Of a stretch of DNA of 64,000 nt, positions 23,619 through 32,848 are shown piece after piece. Numbering within the stretch: the first letter of the stretch is position 1; the number at the start of each line of letters is the position of its first letter. The DNA is from JADJPG01 sp964491875 (GTDB lineage: Bacteria > Verrucomicrobiota > Verrucomicrobiia > Limisphaerales > JADJPG01), in the NCBI GenBank assembly GCA_964491875.1, contig CAZBIC010000002.1, positions 62,001 to 126,000 on the forward strand. The letters are read 5' to 3'. The notes under the pieces are model-generated. The model worked only from the letters and a program-made list of their open reading frames with translations. It searched no databases and was not told the origin of the DNA. Both the position numbers and the translations under genes were made by a program.

Positions 23619-26600
23619 ATGGCTACGCGAAGGCAACGTGCGGATGACGATCAACAGCTCGACTTGTTCGCGCCTGCCGCGACGACTTATGACAACACTG
23701 ACGCAATACGGCATGATGGCCGAGAAGCACTGGCGGGAGTTCCTTCCGAAGATGGTCGTGGAACTCGAAGCGGAGGGGATGCTGGACCAGGCGCTCCTCG
23801 AAGCGGAGGAGAAGACGGACGAGGAACTCGACCGGATTCGCCGCCAGTTGATTCAGCAGGGGCTGACGCCCCAACAGGCCCACGACTCGGCGTGGGAGAC
23901 GGTACGAACCCGATACATCTTCCTCCCGCCCGAGTCCTGACCCCGATGCGCGACGCCGAAACGCCGCGCAATCAGAACAACTATCGCATCACAGACGCCG
24001 ACAAGCTCGGCGTCGGCTCGCTCAAGCAGAAGTGCCGCGACAATCTTGCGGCCATCACGCTGCTCAAGGAACTCGCAGGCGAGGCTCGCACCGCATCTAC
24101 CGAGGAAAAGAAGATACTGGTTCGTTACGTTGGCTGGGGTGGATTGCCGCAGGTCTTCGATCCGTTTAACAAGGAGTGGGCGTCGCAAGGAGAACAGTTG
24201 GAGAAACTCCTGACGCCGGAAGAATTCGATTCCGCCCGCGCTACCACGATCAATGCCCACTACACCGCGCCGGTCGTCGTTCGGGCGATGTACGGCGCGC
24301 TACGTCGTTTGGGATTTGAACACGGCCGGATTCTTGAACCCGCTTGCGGCCTCGGTCACTTCATCGGTCTGATGCCGGATGAACTACGCACCCGTTCCCA
24401 GATCACGGGCATTGAAATTGATTCCGTGACCACGCGGCTCGCGAAACAGCTTTATCCCGATGCCGACATTCGCCACCAACCGTTCGAGGAAACCAAACTC
24501 CCCGACGGGTTCTACGATGTGGCGATTTCCAACATCCCTTTCGGCGACTACAAACCATTCGATCCGCGCTTCAAGAATTGGAACTTCGTCATCCACGATT
24601 ATTTCTTCGCCGCCACACTGGAGAAGGTTCGCCCCGGCGGACTCATTCTGTTCGTCACGTCGAAGGGCACTTTTGACAAGGTGGACGGCGCGCTCCGAGA
24701 ATATCTCGCGCAACAAGCGGACTTGCTCGGTGCCATACGCCTGCCGAACGACGCCTTCAAGCAGAACGCGAACACCGAAGTCACGACGGACATCGTGATG
24801 CTGCGGAAACGTCTGACCGGTGAAACTCCGCAAGGCCCGGCTTGGAGGCAACTCGCTGACATCACCAATTCACAAGGCGAGTCCATCGCCGTGAATGAAT
24901 ACTTCGCCGAGCGACCGGAGATGATGCTCGGCGAGATGCGTCTCGAAGGGCGGATGTATCGGCACAGCGAGCCAACTTTGAATTCCAACGGGCGAGATCT
25001 GGCCGAGCAGCTTGCCGCCGCCATCGCCAAACTCCCGGAGAACGTCTTCCGAGTCCAACAACGCACGCACGCCGAATCCCTGGAGTCGGAGCAAACCATC
25101 CCCGCACCCGATGACGTAAAACCCAATGCCTACGCACTGGTGGATGGACGCATCGCCATTCGTGAGGGGGATAAGTTGCGAATGCTCGGCGGTCTCAGCG
25201 GCAACACCGCTTCTCGCATTCGTGGACTGATCCGCGTGCGGGACGCGGTGCGTCGGTGCTTGCGATCACAGTTAGACGAGAACGGCGAAACGGAAGTCGT
25301 CACCACACGCGAGGAACTAAACCGGGCTTACGATTCCTTTGCCGCGAAGTTCGGCTCCATTTCCGAACGCGCCAACACGGCGGCGTTTCGCGGCGACCCC
25401 GACCTGCCGTTGCTTCTATCCTTGGAGCACTACGACGAAGAAACTAGGCGCGCGACCAAGGCGTCCATCTTCCGTGAACGCACCATCCAGTTTCAGCGGA
25501 CGCCCCATGCGGCTTCTACAGCCACGGAAGCTTTGGTGCTCACGCTCAACGAGCGTGGCGCGGTTGATCTCGACCACATCAGCGCGTTGCTGCAAAAGCC
25601 GCCGACCGAGTTCTTGACGGAACTCAAGGGAGCCATCTTTCTCAATCCACAAACCTGCCGCTGGGAAACTGAGGATGACTATCTCTCCGGCAACGTGCGG
25701 GCGAAGCTGGTCGCGGCTGAATCTGCCGCGTTGTCGGACGCTCAGTTCGAACCGAACGTCGAGGCGCTCAAGACGGTTCAGCCAGCGGATCTGAACGCGA
25801 CTGAGATTGACGCGCGACTGGGCAGCACCTGGGTTCCGCCGGAAGACATCAAGCAATTCGCCGAGGAGATGCTTGGCGAGCACGGCATCAGCGTCAGCTA
25901 CGCACCGATGATTGGGACATGGATCGTGCGCGGCGGTTGGTCGGCCAAGACGAGCGTGGCCAATGTGACCGAGTGGGGCACTGACCGGCGTCCTGCGCTG
26001 GACCTTCTGGAAGATGCGCTGAATCTCCGCACACCAACGCTCTACGACCACGACTCGCGCACGGACAAGTTGATCCTGAACCCGGCTGCAACCGAGGCAG
26101 CGCGTGACAAGCAGGAGAAGATCAAGGGCCGCTTCAAGGACTGGCTCTGGCAGGGCGACGACCGTCGGGAACGACTCGTCCGCAAATACAACGACGAGTT
26201 CAACAACGTCCGCCTCCGCACGTTCAACGGCGACCATCTCACTTTGCCCGGCGCTTCGCCGGCCATCACCCTGCGTCCGCACCAGAAGGCATCGGTGTGG
26301 CGTATCCTGCAAACACCAAACACGCTGCTGGCCCACGTCGTTGGCGCGGGCAAGACCTACACGATGGTCGCGGCGGCGATGGAGTTGAAACGCCTCGGCC
26401 TCGCGCAAAAGCCGCTGTTCGCCGTGCCGAACCACATGCTCGGCCAGTTCTCGTCGGAACTGCTCACGCTCTATCCCGGCGCGAACATCCTTGTCGCGAC
26501 CAAGGATGATTTCGAGAAGGAGAAGCGCAAGACGCTGATGAGCCGCATCGCGACGGGCAATTGGGATGCCGTCATCGTCACGCATTCCGGCTTTGAGAGG

Positions 26601-28829
26601 ATTCCGTTGTCGCGCGAGACGCAGCAGGAGTTCTTCCGTGATCAATTGCGTGAACTGGAGTTGGCGATTCTGGAACAGCGACAGCAGGATAATTCCCGCA
26701 TCGTCAAGGAACTGGAGCGGTCCAAGAAGAAGCTGGAAACTAGGCTCAAGGAACTCGCCAGTGGCGGGAAAAAGGACGACTTGCTGACGTTCGAGGAACT
26801 CGGTGTGGACCGCCTGTTTGTCGATGAGGCGCACTATTTTAAGAACCTGTTCTACGTCTCCAAGATGACGCGCATCGCTGGTCTCCCCGCGACGGCCTCG
26901 CAACGCGCGTTCGACATGTTTCTCAAGGCGCGGCACGTCCAGCGTGTGAACGGCGGCGGTGGTGTCACGTTCGCCACCGGCACGCCCATCGCGAACAGCG
27001 TGGCCGAAATGTTCACGATGCAGCGTTACTTGCAGATGCCTGCGCTCAAGGCGCAGCACGTTGCTCATTTCGATTCGTGGGCGGCGACGTTTGGCGAGCC
27101 AGTCACCGCAATGGAGCTTTCTCCTGACGGCGCTGGCTACCGTTTGAACACCCGCTTTGCCCGCTTCATTAACGTGCCGGAGTTGATGCAACAGTTTCGC
27201 CAGGTCGCAGACATCCAGACGCAGGCGATGCTGAAACTTCCCGTGCCGGCGATTCGCACCGGCAAGCCCATCGTGACGAGCGCGCTGTGTTCGTCGGAGT
27301 TGAAGGCGATTGTGCAAAGCCTGGTCGAGCGCGCCGAGGCGCTCCGCACAGGTAAGGTCGATCCACGCGAAGACAACATGCTGCTCGTGACGACCGACGG
27401 ACGCAAAGCGGCGCTTGATCTCCGGCTCCACGACCCGCACTTGCCCGACTATCCCGACAGCAAGGTCAACAAGGCGGTCAACGAAGTGGAACGCATCTGG
27501 CGTGAAACGGCGGACAAGCGTTGCGCTCAACTTGTCTTCTGCGACCTCTCGACGCCGACCAACGGGAAGGGCTTTTCCGTGTACGAAGACATGCGCGACA
27601 AGCTCGTCGCTCGCGGTATCCCGGACGAGGAAATTGCTTTCATGCAGGATTACGACGGCGACGCGGCCAAAGTCGGACTGTTCCGCGATGTGCGGGCAGG
27701 CAAAGTCCGTGTCCTGTTTGGCAGCACTCTAAAAATGGGCGCGGGAACAAACGTGCAGGAGCGGCTCATCGCCTTACACCACCTCGACGCACCGTGGCGT
27801 CCCGCCGACGTGGAACAACGCGAGGGACGCATTCTCCGCCAGGGCAACACCAATCCCGAAATTCAGATTCACCGCTACGTCACCGAAGAATCTTTTGATG
27901 CCTACATGTGGCAGACCTTGGAGACCAAGGCGAAGTTCATCGCGCAAGTGATGACGGGTGAGAGCGGTTTGCGCCGTATTGAGGACGTGGATGGCGCGGC
28001 GCTTACCTACGCCGAGGTCAAAGCCATCGCATCCGGCAATCCGATGGTGATTGAGAAGGCGGGCATCGACGCTGAAGTCGCCCGGCTCACTCGCCTTCGC
28101 AGCCAGCACGCCGAGACGCAATTCAAACTGCGCTACCAGTCTCGTCACCTCGCCGAAGAAGTGCCTCGATTCGAGAAGCGCTTGGCGGATGTGCAAAAAG
28201 ACATGGCCACCCGACAGGACACCAGCGGCGACAAGTTCGTCATTGAACTTGAAGGCCAGGAAATCCGCGACCGTGGTATTGCGGGCGAACTACTACTTCG
28301 CCACGCCGAACAAATGCGCGGGACGGGAGGCGAACGTCCCCTCGGCCACTTCGCCGGGTTTCAACTGTTCGTGGCGGATAATTACATGCGCGGGCCGGAG
28401 ATTGTCGTGAAGAGAGCTTCAACTCACACCGCGAAGGCCGCCAACACCGCACTCGGCACCATCCGCTCCCTCGAATACACCGTGCAGAATCTCGACGAAT
28501 CTGCGGCCAGCCTTACGCGGAACATCGCGGACGCGCAAAAGCGCCTGACCGATTTGCAAGAGCAGGTGGACACGCCCTTCGAGTACATCGACAAGCTGGC
28601 TTCGATAACCAAGCGCCAGCAACAGATCACCGAGGCGCTTGACCTGAACAAGAACCAAGCTCCGAACCAGCTCGACGCCCAAGCAATCGAAGTTGCGGAA
28701 GAAGCCGCCCAACAAGTCGAGACTCCGACAAAGAAAGTGGTCAAACGCAACGGCCATAAAGTTAAGTCCACGACTCACACGGAAACTGCGACGCCGAGCG
28801 GACGCAAGCATCACCGCACCAGCATCTGA
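23619..28829 (+). CDS. giant adenine methylase plus SNF2/DEAD helicase fusion
   Basis: A 1736-residue protein of the type found on conjugative plasmids and ICEs. The N-terminal 110 residues are low complexity (Gly/Asp/Arg-rich). A methyltransferase follows: SAM-binding motif ILEPACGLGHF (near residue 240) and catalytic NIPF (residue 305, a variant of NPPF). The helicase has Walker A GAGKT (about residue 909), DEAH (VDEAHYFKN, about 1069), motif III-like TGTPIANS and motifs V/VI (KMGAGTNVQ, then QREGRILRQGN). The C-terminus is coiled coil and basic. It probably protects or remodels incoming DNA. The start at 23619 is debatable; an ATG at 23946 follows the embedded small gene. Confidence 0.85.
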   Translation: MATRRQRADDDQQLDLFAPAATTYDNTDAIRHDGREALAGVPSEDGRGTRSGGDAGPGAPRSGGEDGRGTRPDSPPVDSAGADAPTGPRLGVGDGTNPIHLPPARVLTPMRDAETPRNQNNYRITDADKLGVGSLKQKCRDNLAAITLLKELAGEARTASTEEKKILVRYVGWGGLPQVFDPFNKEWASQGEQLEKLLTPEEFDSARATTINAHYTAPVVVRAMYGALRRLGFEHGRILEPACGLGHFIGLMPDELRTRSQITGIEIDSVTTRLAKQLYPDADIRHQPFEETKLPDGFYDVAISNIPFGDYKPFDPRFKNWNFVIHDYFFAATLEKVRPGGLILFVTSKGTFDKVDGALREYLAQQADLLGAIRLPNDAFKQNANTEVTTDIVMLRKRLTGETPQGPAWRQLADITNSQGESIAVNEYFAERPEMMLGEMRLEGRMYRHSEPTLNSNGRDLAEQLAAAIAKLPENVFRVQQRTHAESLESEQTIPAPDDVKPNAYALVDGRIAIREGDKLRMLGGLSGNTASRIRGLIRVRDAVRRCLRSQLDENGETEVVTTREELNRAYDSFAAKFGSISERANTAAFRGDPDLPLLLSLEHYDEETRRATKASIFRERTIQFQRTPHAASTATEALVLTLNERGAVDLDHISALLQKPPTEFLTELKGAIFLNPQTCRWETEDDYLSGNVRAKLVAAESAALSDAQFEPNVEALKTVQPADLNATEIDARLGSTWVPPEDIKQFAEEMLGEHGISVSYAPMIGTWIVRGGWSAKTSVANVTEWGTDRRPALDLLEDALNLRTPTLYDHDSRTDKLILNPAATEAARDKQEKIKGRFKDWLWQGDDRRERLVRKYNDEFNNVRLRTFNGDHLTLPGASPAITLRPHQKASVWRILQTPNTLLAHVVGAGKTYTMVAAAMELKRLGLAQKPLFAVPNHMLGQFSSELLTLYPGANILVATKDDFEKEKRKTLMSRIATGNWDAVIVTHSGFERIPLSRETQQEFFRDQLRELELAILEQRQQDNSRIVKELERSKKKLETRLKELASGGKKDDLLTFEELGVDRLFVDEAHYFKNLFYVSKMTRIAGLPATASQRAFDMFLKARHVQRVNGGGGVTFATGTPIANSVAEMFTMQRYLQMPALKAQHVAHFDSWAATFGEPVTAMELSPDGAGYRLNTRFARFINVPELMQQFRQVADIQTQAMLKLPVPAIRTGKPIVTSALCSSELKAIVQSLVERAEALRTGKVDPREDNMLLVTTDGRKAALDLRLHDPHLPDYPDSKVNKAVNEVERIWRETADKRCAQLVFCDLSTPTNGKGFSVYEDMRDKLVARGIPDEEIAFMQDYDGDAAKVGLFRDVRAGKVRVLFGSTLKMGAGTNVQERLIALHHLDAPWRPADVEQREGRILRQGNTNPEIQIHRYVTEESFDAYMWQTLETKAKFIAQVMTGESGLRRIEDVDGAALTYAEVKAIASGNPMVIEKAGIDAEVARLTRLRSQHAETQFKLRYQSRHLAEEVPRFEKRLADVQKDMATRQDTSGDKFVIELEGQEIRDRGIAGELLLRHAEQMRGTGGERPLGHFAGFQLFVADNYMRGPEIVVKRASTHTAKAANTALGTIRSLEYTVQNLDESAASLTRNIADAQKRLTDLQEQVDTPFEYIDKLASITKRQQQITEALDLNKNQAPNQLDAQAIEVAEEAAQQVETPTKKVVKRNGHKVKSTTHTETATPSGRKHHRTSI
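23689..23940 (+). CDS. small helical protein encoded inside the methylase/helicase 5' end
   Basis: An 83-residue frame in a different phase from the giant gene but inside its 5' end. Its sequence looks strongly protein-like: acidic helical segments (EKHWREFLPKMVVELEAEG and EEKTDEELDRIRRQL), and an end of RTRYIFLPPES. Small proteins of this general kind are often found directly before such methylase/helicase genes. Its stop at 23940 lies 5 bp before an ATG (23946) in the giant gene's frame. Either both frames are used, or the giant gene really starts at 23946. The overlapping frame of the giant protein is low complexity, which leaves freedom for a second code. Confidence 0.5.
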   Translation: MTTLTQYGMMAEKHWREFLPKMVVELEAEGMLDQALLEAEEKTDEELDRIRRQLIQQGLTPQQAHDSAWETVRTRYIFLPPES

Positions 28830-28847
28830 GCAATCCGCCGCGCCCAA

Positions 28848-28908
28848 CGTGAATTGAGGATTTGACCGGCTCCCTTACTTCGGTTGCTCGCCAAATCCCC
28901 AATTCACG
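28848..28908. repeat. long hairpin after the methylase/helicase gene
   Basis: CGTGAATTGAGGATTT at 28848-28863 pairs with AAATCCCCAATTCACG at 28893-28908 (15 of 16 positions), with a 29-nt loop. It starts 18 bp after the stop of the 1736-residue protein and its right arm runs directly into the dispersed repeat copy at 28908. It may act as a terminator or mark the edge of an inserted sequence; there is no U-tract, so a classic intrinsic terminator is not evident. Confidence 0.5.
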
Positions 28909-29050
28909 CTCGTCACGGCGGAGTCAATCGCGCAGCCGCGCGGCGCTTCCGTTGGGAGCCTGGCTCGGTCGCTCCGCTGCTTCCTCCGTTCCGCTATGCC
29001 CTCCACTGTGGAATCGCGTCGTCTTCCTTCGCCAACATCCCAACCGACGC
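28908..29050 (+). repeat. dispersed intergenic repeat, copy A
   Basis: This stretch matches two other intergenic stretches (44435-44610 and 46118-46306) in the same orientation. Shared blocks are GCTCGTCACGGC, CTTCCGTTGGGAGC, TGGCTCGGTCGCTCCGCT, CTTCCTCCGTTCCGCTA and TCGCCAACATCCCAACCGA. It is not translated in any convincing frame. It lies between the end of the mobile region's last gene and the sigma factor gene. Nature unknown: a non-autonomous mobile element, a structured RNA or a genome-specific repeat. Confidence 0.7.
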
Positions 29051-29213
29051 GGTAAGCGAAAGAGCTGAATGCTCATAGACTTTCACTTTCAGAGCACTCC
29101 GTACCGGATGCCGAGCACCAGCAGTCTCGTGTGCTTTCGCTCAGGCCGGCACGGCGGGACTCGGAATCATTTGGAATAAACTTCGGGTCTGGTGCTTCCT
29201 ACTCCCCGTGAGC

Positions 29214-29753
29214 ATGGACATCGAACTGGCGGTTGAGACTTATCACGAGGGCTTGTTTGCCTTCGCACTCAGTCTCGCCGGCAACCGCGACGATGCCTGC
29301 GAGCTGACTCAGGAGGCGTTCTGCCGGTTCGCCAGCAAGGGACATCAACTCCGCGACCAGGCCAAGGTCAAGACCTGGCTCTTCACCACGCTTTACCGGC
29401 TGTTCCTCGGATGGAAACGCCGTGAATCCCGCCTGCCTCACTTCGAGATGTCCGCCGTGGAGCACGAGCTGCCGCATCTCGCGCCCGAGGTCGTCGAAAG
29501 CACGGATGCCGGCTTGATCATGGAAGCTCTCCTTCAGCTCGAAGAGCGCTATCGCGCGCCGCTCATGCTGTTCTACCTCGAAGATCATTCGTATGAGGAA
29601 ATCGCCCTGATCCTCGACACGCCCGTCGGCACCGTCATGTCCCGGCTCTCGCGCGGCAAGGAGCAGTTGCGGCGGGTGCTCGGCACCGAACTTTCGGATT
29701 CCGCGCCGCGAACAGTTTCCATCCCGATCCACCGTCAACGCCCCTCGTCATGA
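29214..29753 (+). CDS. ECF-type RNA polymerase sigma factor
   Basis: A 179-residue sigma-70 family protein of the ECF type. Region 2 spans about residues 1-75 (GNRDDACELTQEAFCRFA and VKTWLFTTLYRLFLGWKR), and region 4 about residues 105-160 (ALLQLEERYRAPLMLFYLE, then YEEIALILDTPVGTVMSRLSRGK). It should direct transcription in response to a signal sensed by the next gene's product, whose start overlaps its stop as ATGA. A GTG at 29208 is an alternative start. Confidence 0.9.
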   Translation: MDIELAVETYHEGLFAFALSLAGNRDDACELTQEAFCRFASKGHQLRDQAKVKTWLFTTLYRLFLGWKRRESRLPHFEMSAVEHELPHLAPEVVESTDAGLIMEALLQLEERYRAPLMLFYLEDHSYEEIALILDTPVGTVMSRLSRGKEQLRRVLGTELSDSAPRTVSIPIHRQRPSS

Positions 29754-30481
29754 ACCATCAGGAAGCCAAACTCATCCTCAGCGCCTGCCGGCCCGGCGGC
29801 GCGGACGCCGCTGACCCGCGCTTTCAGGAGGCGCTGGAATTCGCCCGGCGCGATCCAGAACTCGCCGCCTGGCTCGCACGCGAACGTCGTCTCGACACCG
29901 CCATCGGCATCAAGGTGCGGGAAGGCGCGCAGCCACCAGCCCATCTAAAGTCTGCGATTCTCGCCGCCGCGCGCATGGTCCGTCCGATGCCGTGGTATCG
30001 ACAACCGTCTTGGGTCGCCGCCGCCGCGTTGCTCGTGGGATTGCTCGCCCTCGCTGTTCTGCTTGCGCCCAAATCCCGGGAGCTTGAACTCGCACAGTTC
30101 CAGCGGGCGATGGCGGAGATTCTGGTCAGCAAGGAATTCCGGCTCGACCACATGACACCGAGTGCCGCAGAAGCGCAGCGCTGGCTGGCGGATCGGCGTG
30201 TGGATTTCGTCATGCCCACCAAGCTGGAAGGCCAGCCCACGATGGGTTGCCGCGTCATTGAATGGCACGGCCATCAGGTTTCGCTCGTCTGCTTCAAGCT
30301 CGACGGCGGCGAGACGGTGCATCTCTTCACCGTCGCTCGCGAGGCGATGGGTAACGCTCCCACCGAATATCCACAGTTCTCGTCGGCGGGTCGCTACTCC
30401 ACCGCCGCGTGGTCCCGAGACGACAAGGTGTATCTCCTCGCTGCCTCGCGCGGTGAGGCGGTGCTGAAGAAAGTCCTCTGA
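29750..30481 (+). CDS. membrane-bound anti-sigma factor
   Basis: A 243-residue bitopic protein. The N-terminal cytoplasmic part (about residues 1-80) should bind the sigma factor, followed by one transmembrane helix (about residues 86-105, SWVAAAALLVGLLALAVLLA). The C-terminal part is a soluble extracytoplasmic domain (FVMPTKLEGQPTMGCRVIEW and VSLVCFKLDGGETVHLF), probably the sensor. It is translationally coupled to the sigma gene (ATGA). There is no zinc-finger motif, so it is not a ZAS-type anti-sigma; the role follows from topology and gene pairing. Confidence 0.75.
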   Translation: MNHQEAKLILSACRPGGADAADPRFQEALEFARRDPELAAWLARERRLDTAIGIKVREGAQPPAHLKSAILAAARMVRPMPWYRQPSWVAAAALLVGLLALAVLLAPKSRELELAQFQRAMAEILVSKEFRLDHMTPSAAEAQRWLADRRVDFVMPTKLEGQPTMGCRVIEWHGHQVSLVCFKLDGGETVHLFTVAREAMGNAPTEYPQFSSAGRYSTAAWSRDDKVYLLAASRGEAVLKKVL

Positions 30482-30578
30482 GTCGATCCAAGAATTTGCG
30501 CGTTGACCGCGCCAACGGATGCCAGCGCATGGCTTGGGCCTGGCGTCCGCAATTCCACAAGCTGAGTCACAGCACAAC

Positions 30579-30797
30579 ATGAAGAACATGATGAAGTCCC
30601 TGGCGGTGGTTGCCGCCGTCCTCAGTCTCACCGCGACCGCCTACGCCGGTGAATGCTGCATCAAGGCCGCCAAAGCCGCGAAAGACGGCAAGACCTGTGA
30701 AAAGTGCGAGAAGGACGCCTGCTGCAAGAAGGCAGTAAAGGCCGTCGGCAAAGACGCGAAAGCGTGCGAGAAATGCGCCGCGAAGGAAAAGAAGTAA
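30579..30797 (+). CDS. small secreted cysteine-rich protein
   Basis: A 72-residue protein with a cleavable signal peptide (about residues 1-23, ending TATAYA). The mature 49 residues are Lys-rich and contain eight Cys: ECC (26, 27), CEKC (40, 43), CC (48, 49) and CEKC (63, 66). The paired CxxC and CC units suggest metal binding or a disulfide-rich periplasmic or surface peptide. It lies between two sigma/anti-sigma modules and may be a target or a signal-related component. Family unknown. Confidence 0.7.
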   Translation: MKNMMKSLAVVAAVLSLTATAYAGECCIKAAKAAKDGKTCEKCEKDACCKKAVKAVGKDAKACEKCAAKEKK

Positions 30798-30887
30798 ACC
30801 TTCCCGTTCTTCGGCGCGGCCGGATGCGAATCCGACCGCGCTGATTCCGATTCACGCTCGCACGAACTGGGTCAGTTCGCACCGCAC

Positions 30888-31502
30888 ATGAAGTCCATCG
30901 CGACGGAACAGCCGCCACCTGGAGTTTCGAGTGAAACCAGCGCACGGGCGGCGCAATGGCTGGCCGACCACGGCGACGCCTTGTATCGTGTGGCGCTGGG
31001 GCGGACGCGCAATCCCGATGTCGCCCGCGATCTGGTTCAGGAAACGTTGCTCGCCGGAATGAAGCACTGGGCGCAGTTCGCCGGACAATCGAGCGAGGCC
31101 GGCTGGTTGATGGGGATTTTGCGGAACAAGGTGATCGATTACTTTCGCGGACTGGCCCGCGAGCAGAACTTCACCGACCTCGAATTCCTCGCCGACGAAC
31201 GCGAAAGCTTCTTCGACAAGCGCGCGATCTGGAATCCCAAGGTCGGCCCCAAACCGTGGCCTCAGCCGGATGAAAGCATGGAGACGGCGGAGTTCTGGCG
31301 CGTGTTTGATCGCTGCGTCTCGAAGCTGCCCGCCAAGGTGGCGCAGGTCTTTTTGCTCCGCGAACTCGACGGCCTCGACCCGGCGGAGATCTGTAAGGAA
31401 TTTGGGGTGTCCGCGAACAACTATTGGGTCATGCTCTATCGGGCGCGGATGGCACTGCGCCGGTGCCTCGAAGCAAACTGGTTCCGGAACGACCGCGAAT
31501 AG
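30888..31502 (+). CDS. second ECF-type sigma factor
   Basis: A 204-residue ECF sigma factor. Region 2: LYRVALGRTRNPDVARDLVQETLLAG and LMGILRNKVIDYFRGL. Region 4: LPAKVAQVFLLRELDGLDPAEICKEFGVSANNYWVMLYRARMALRRCLE. It differs from the first sigma in having an insertion between the regions (about residues 95-135) and an unusual recognition helix (SANNYWVMLYRAR), as in the group paired with short zinc-binding anti-sigma proteins. The anti-sigma gene follows 4 bp downstream. Confidence 0.9.
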   Translation: MKSIATEQPPPGVSSETSARAAQWLADHGDALYRVALGRTRNPDVARDLVQETLLAGMKHWAQFAGQSSEAGWLMGILRNKVIDYFRGLAREQNFTDLEFLADERESFFDKRAIWNPKVGPKPWPQPDESMETAEFWRVFDRCVSKLPAKVAQVFLLRELDGLDPAEICKEFGVSANNYWVMLYRARMALRRCLEANWFRNDRE

Positions 31503-31506
31503 CCGC

Positions 31507-31773
31507 ATGTTGAACTGCAACGACATCTCGAAATTGATTTCGCGTTCGATGGACGAGCGGCTGGCGTGGCATCAGCGGCTGGCGATTCGCACGCATCTGC
31601 TCTACTGCAAATGGTGCCGCCGTTTTGCCGCCCAGACCCAAACCATGCGCGCCGCCACGGCCCGATATGCTGATCAACTTGCCGTGACGTTCGAGGATCG
31701 GCTTTCGCCGGAACAACGTGACCAGATTCTTCAGAACCTGAATCCGCCTCCCGAAGACCAGCATCGTCATTGA
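31507..31773 (+). CDS. short zinc-binding anti-sigma factor (zf-HC2)
   Basis: An 88-residue soluble protein with Cys4 and the H-x3-C-x2-C motif at H30, C34 and C37 (THLLYCKWCRRF), the zinc-binding anti-sigma signature. It has no membrane helix, so it acts entirely in the cytoplasm and may be redox-sensitive through its Cys ligands. The gene starts 4 bp after the sigma factor stop. This module should release its sigma factor under oxidative or thiol stress, which is inference from the family. Confidence 0.8.
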   Translation: MLNCNDISKLISRSMDERLAWHQRLAIRTHLLYCKWCRRFAAQTQTMRAATARYADQLAVTFEDRLSPEQRDQILQNLNPPPEDQHRH

Positions 31774-31899
31774 ACGCGATCCGTCGGTTCCGAAAAGTTT
31801 TCTGTAAGGAGTTGTTTGTTCGCCCGTCGCCCTCGCGTGCGGTGCATTGGAATCCGGATTTCCGGGTTGGCCCCGCCAGAAACTCAAACCAGAACAAAC

Positions 31900-32811
31900 A
31901 TGAAGCACATCATCACCATTCACCTCGGGCTGCTCGCGGTCGCGACGGCATTTGCAGGGGGAGAAAAGACCGAACAATTCAAAACGCGCGTTGTCGCAAG
32001 CGGATTGCATCGCCCCACGGGCATCGCCATCCAGGGCAACCACACCATCTACTTCACCGAAGTGCCCACGCCCGGCGTGAGCGGGATGAGTGGCGGCTCG
32101 AATTCCGTGAGCCAATTGAGCCTGTTTAACCGGCGAATCACCAGATTGCACACCGGCGAACCAGAGCCGGTCAATATCATCGTCGGCCAGGACAATGACC
32201 TTTACTGGACCTGCAAGAGCGCGGGCGTCATCCTCACCCAAGACGACGAAGGCGAGACCAGCGTGTTCCTCGGCGGCCTCCAGAACCCCAGCGGCATCGC
32301 GATGGATCGCTGTGGCAACATCTACTTCACCCAAGTGCCGACCCCCGGTGTGAACGGCATGAACGGCGGCATGAACAATATCATGTTTACCATTGGCACC
32401 AATCAGGTCGTGCTCAACGCAGGGGAACCGGAGCCGGTGGACATCGTCGTCGCCCGCAACGGCGACGCCTACTGGACCTGCAAAAGCGCGGGCGTGATCC
32501 TGGAGCGTTCGGTGGAGGACGGTCGCGTCAGCCCGCTGCTGACCGGCTTGAACAAGCCCGTGGGCATCGCCATTGATCGCGAAGACCGCAACCTCTACTT
32601 CACGGAAGTCCCCACGCCCGGCGTCGGCGGAATGAACGGCGGACAGAACAAAGTCTGGCAATACGACCTCAAGACCGGTGTGAAAACCCTCGTTAACAGC
32701 GGCGATCCCGAGCCGACCGACCTGGCCGTGTCGCGCAGCGGGAACATCTACTGGACCTGCACCAGCGCCGGCGTGATTGTCGAAGCCCGCCGCAAGTACG
32801 GCCGCTACTAA
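31900..32811 (+). CDS. secreted beta-propeller-like repeat protein
   Basis: A 303-residue protein with a signal peptide (about residues 1-19). The mature part is built of alternating repeats: YFTEVPTPGVSGMSGG-like units (three copies) and YWTCKSAGVIL-like units (three copies), with a GEPEPVxIxV-type strand before each of the latter. This is a six-bladed NHL/SMP-30-like propeller arrangement. Each YWTC carries one Cys. It probably sits in the periplasm or at the surface. It follows the second sigma/anti-sigma module and may belong to its regulon. Ligand unknown. Confidence 0.8.
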   Translation: MKHIITIHLGLLAVATAFAGGEKTEQFKTRVVASGLHRPTGIAIQGNHTIYFTEVPTPGVSGMSGGSNSVSQLSLFNRRITRLHTGEPEPVNIIVGQDNDLYWTCKSAGVILTQDDEGETSVFLGGLQNPSGIAMDRCGNIYFTQVPTPGVNGMNGGMNNIMFTIGTNQVVLNAGEPEPVDIVVARNGDAYWTCKSAGVILERSVEDGRVSPLLTGLNKPVGIAIDREDRNLYFTEVPTPGVGGMNGGQNKVWQYDLKTGVKTLVNSGDPEPTDLAVSRSGNIYWTCTSAGVIVEARRKYGRY

Positions 32812-32848
32812 TTCGCCCGTTCGATTGACCGTTCAGCAAATTGCAACG

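Noticed and set aside
25416..27530. 704-codon open frame on the minus strand inside the methylase/helicase gene
   Set aside because: It is the antisense of a high-GC coding region with clear helicase motifs on the + strand; its translation has no recognisable domain and is His/Arg/Val-rich as antisense frames are.
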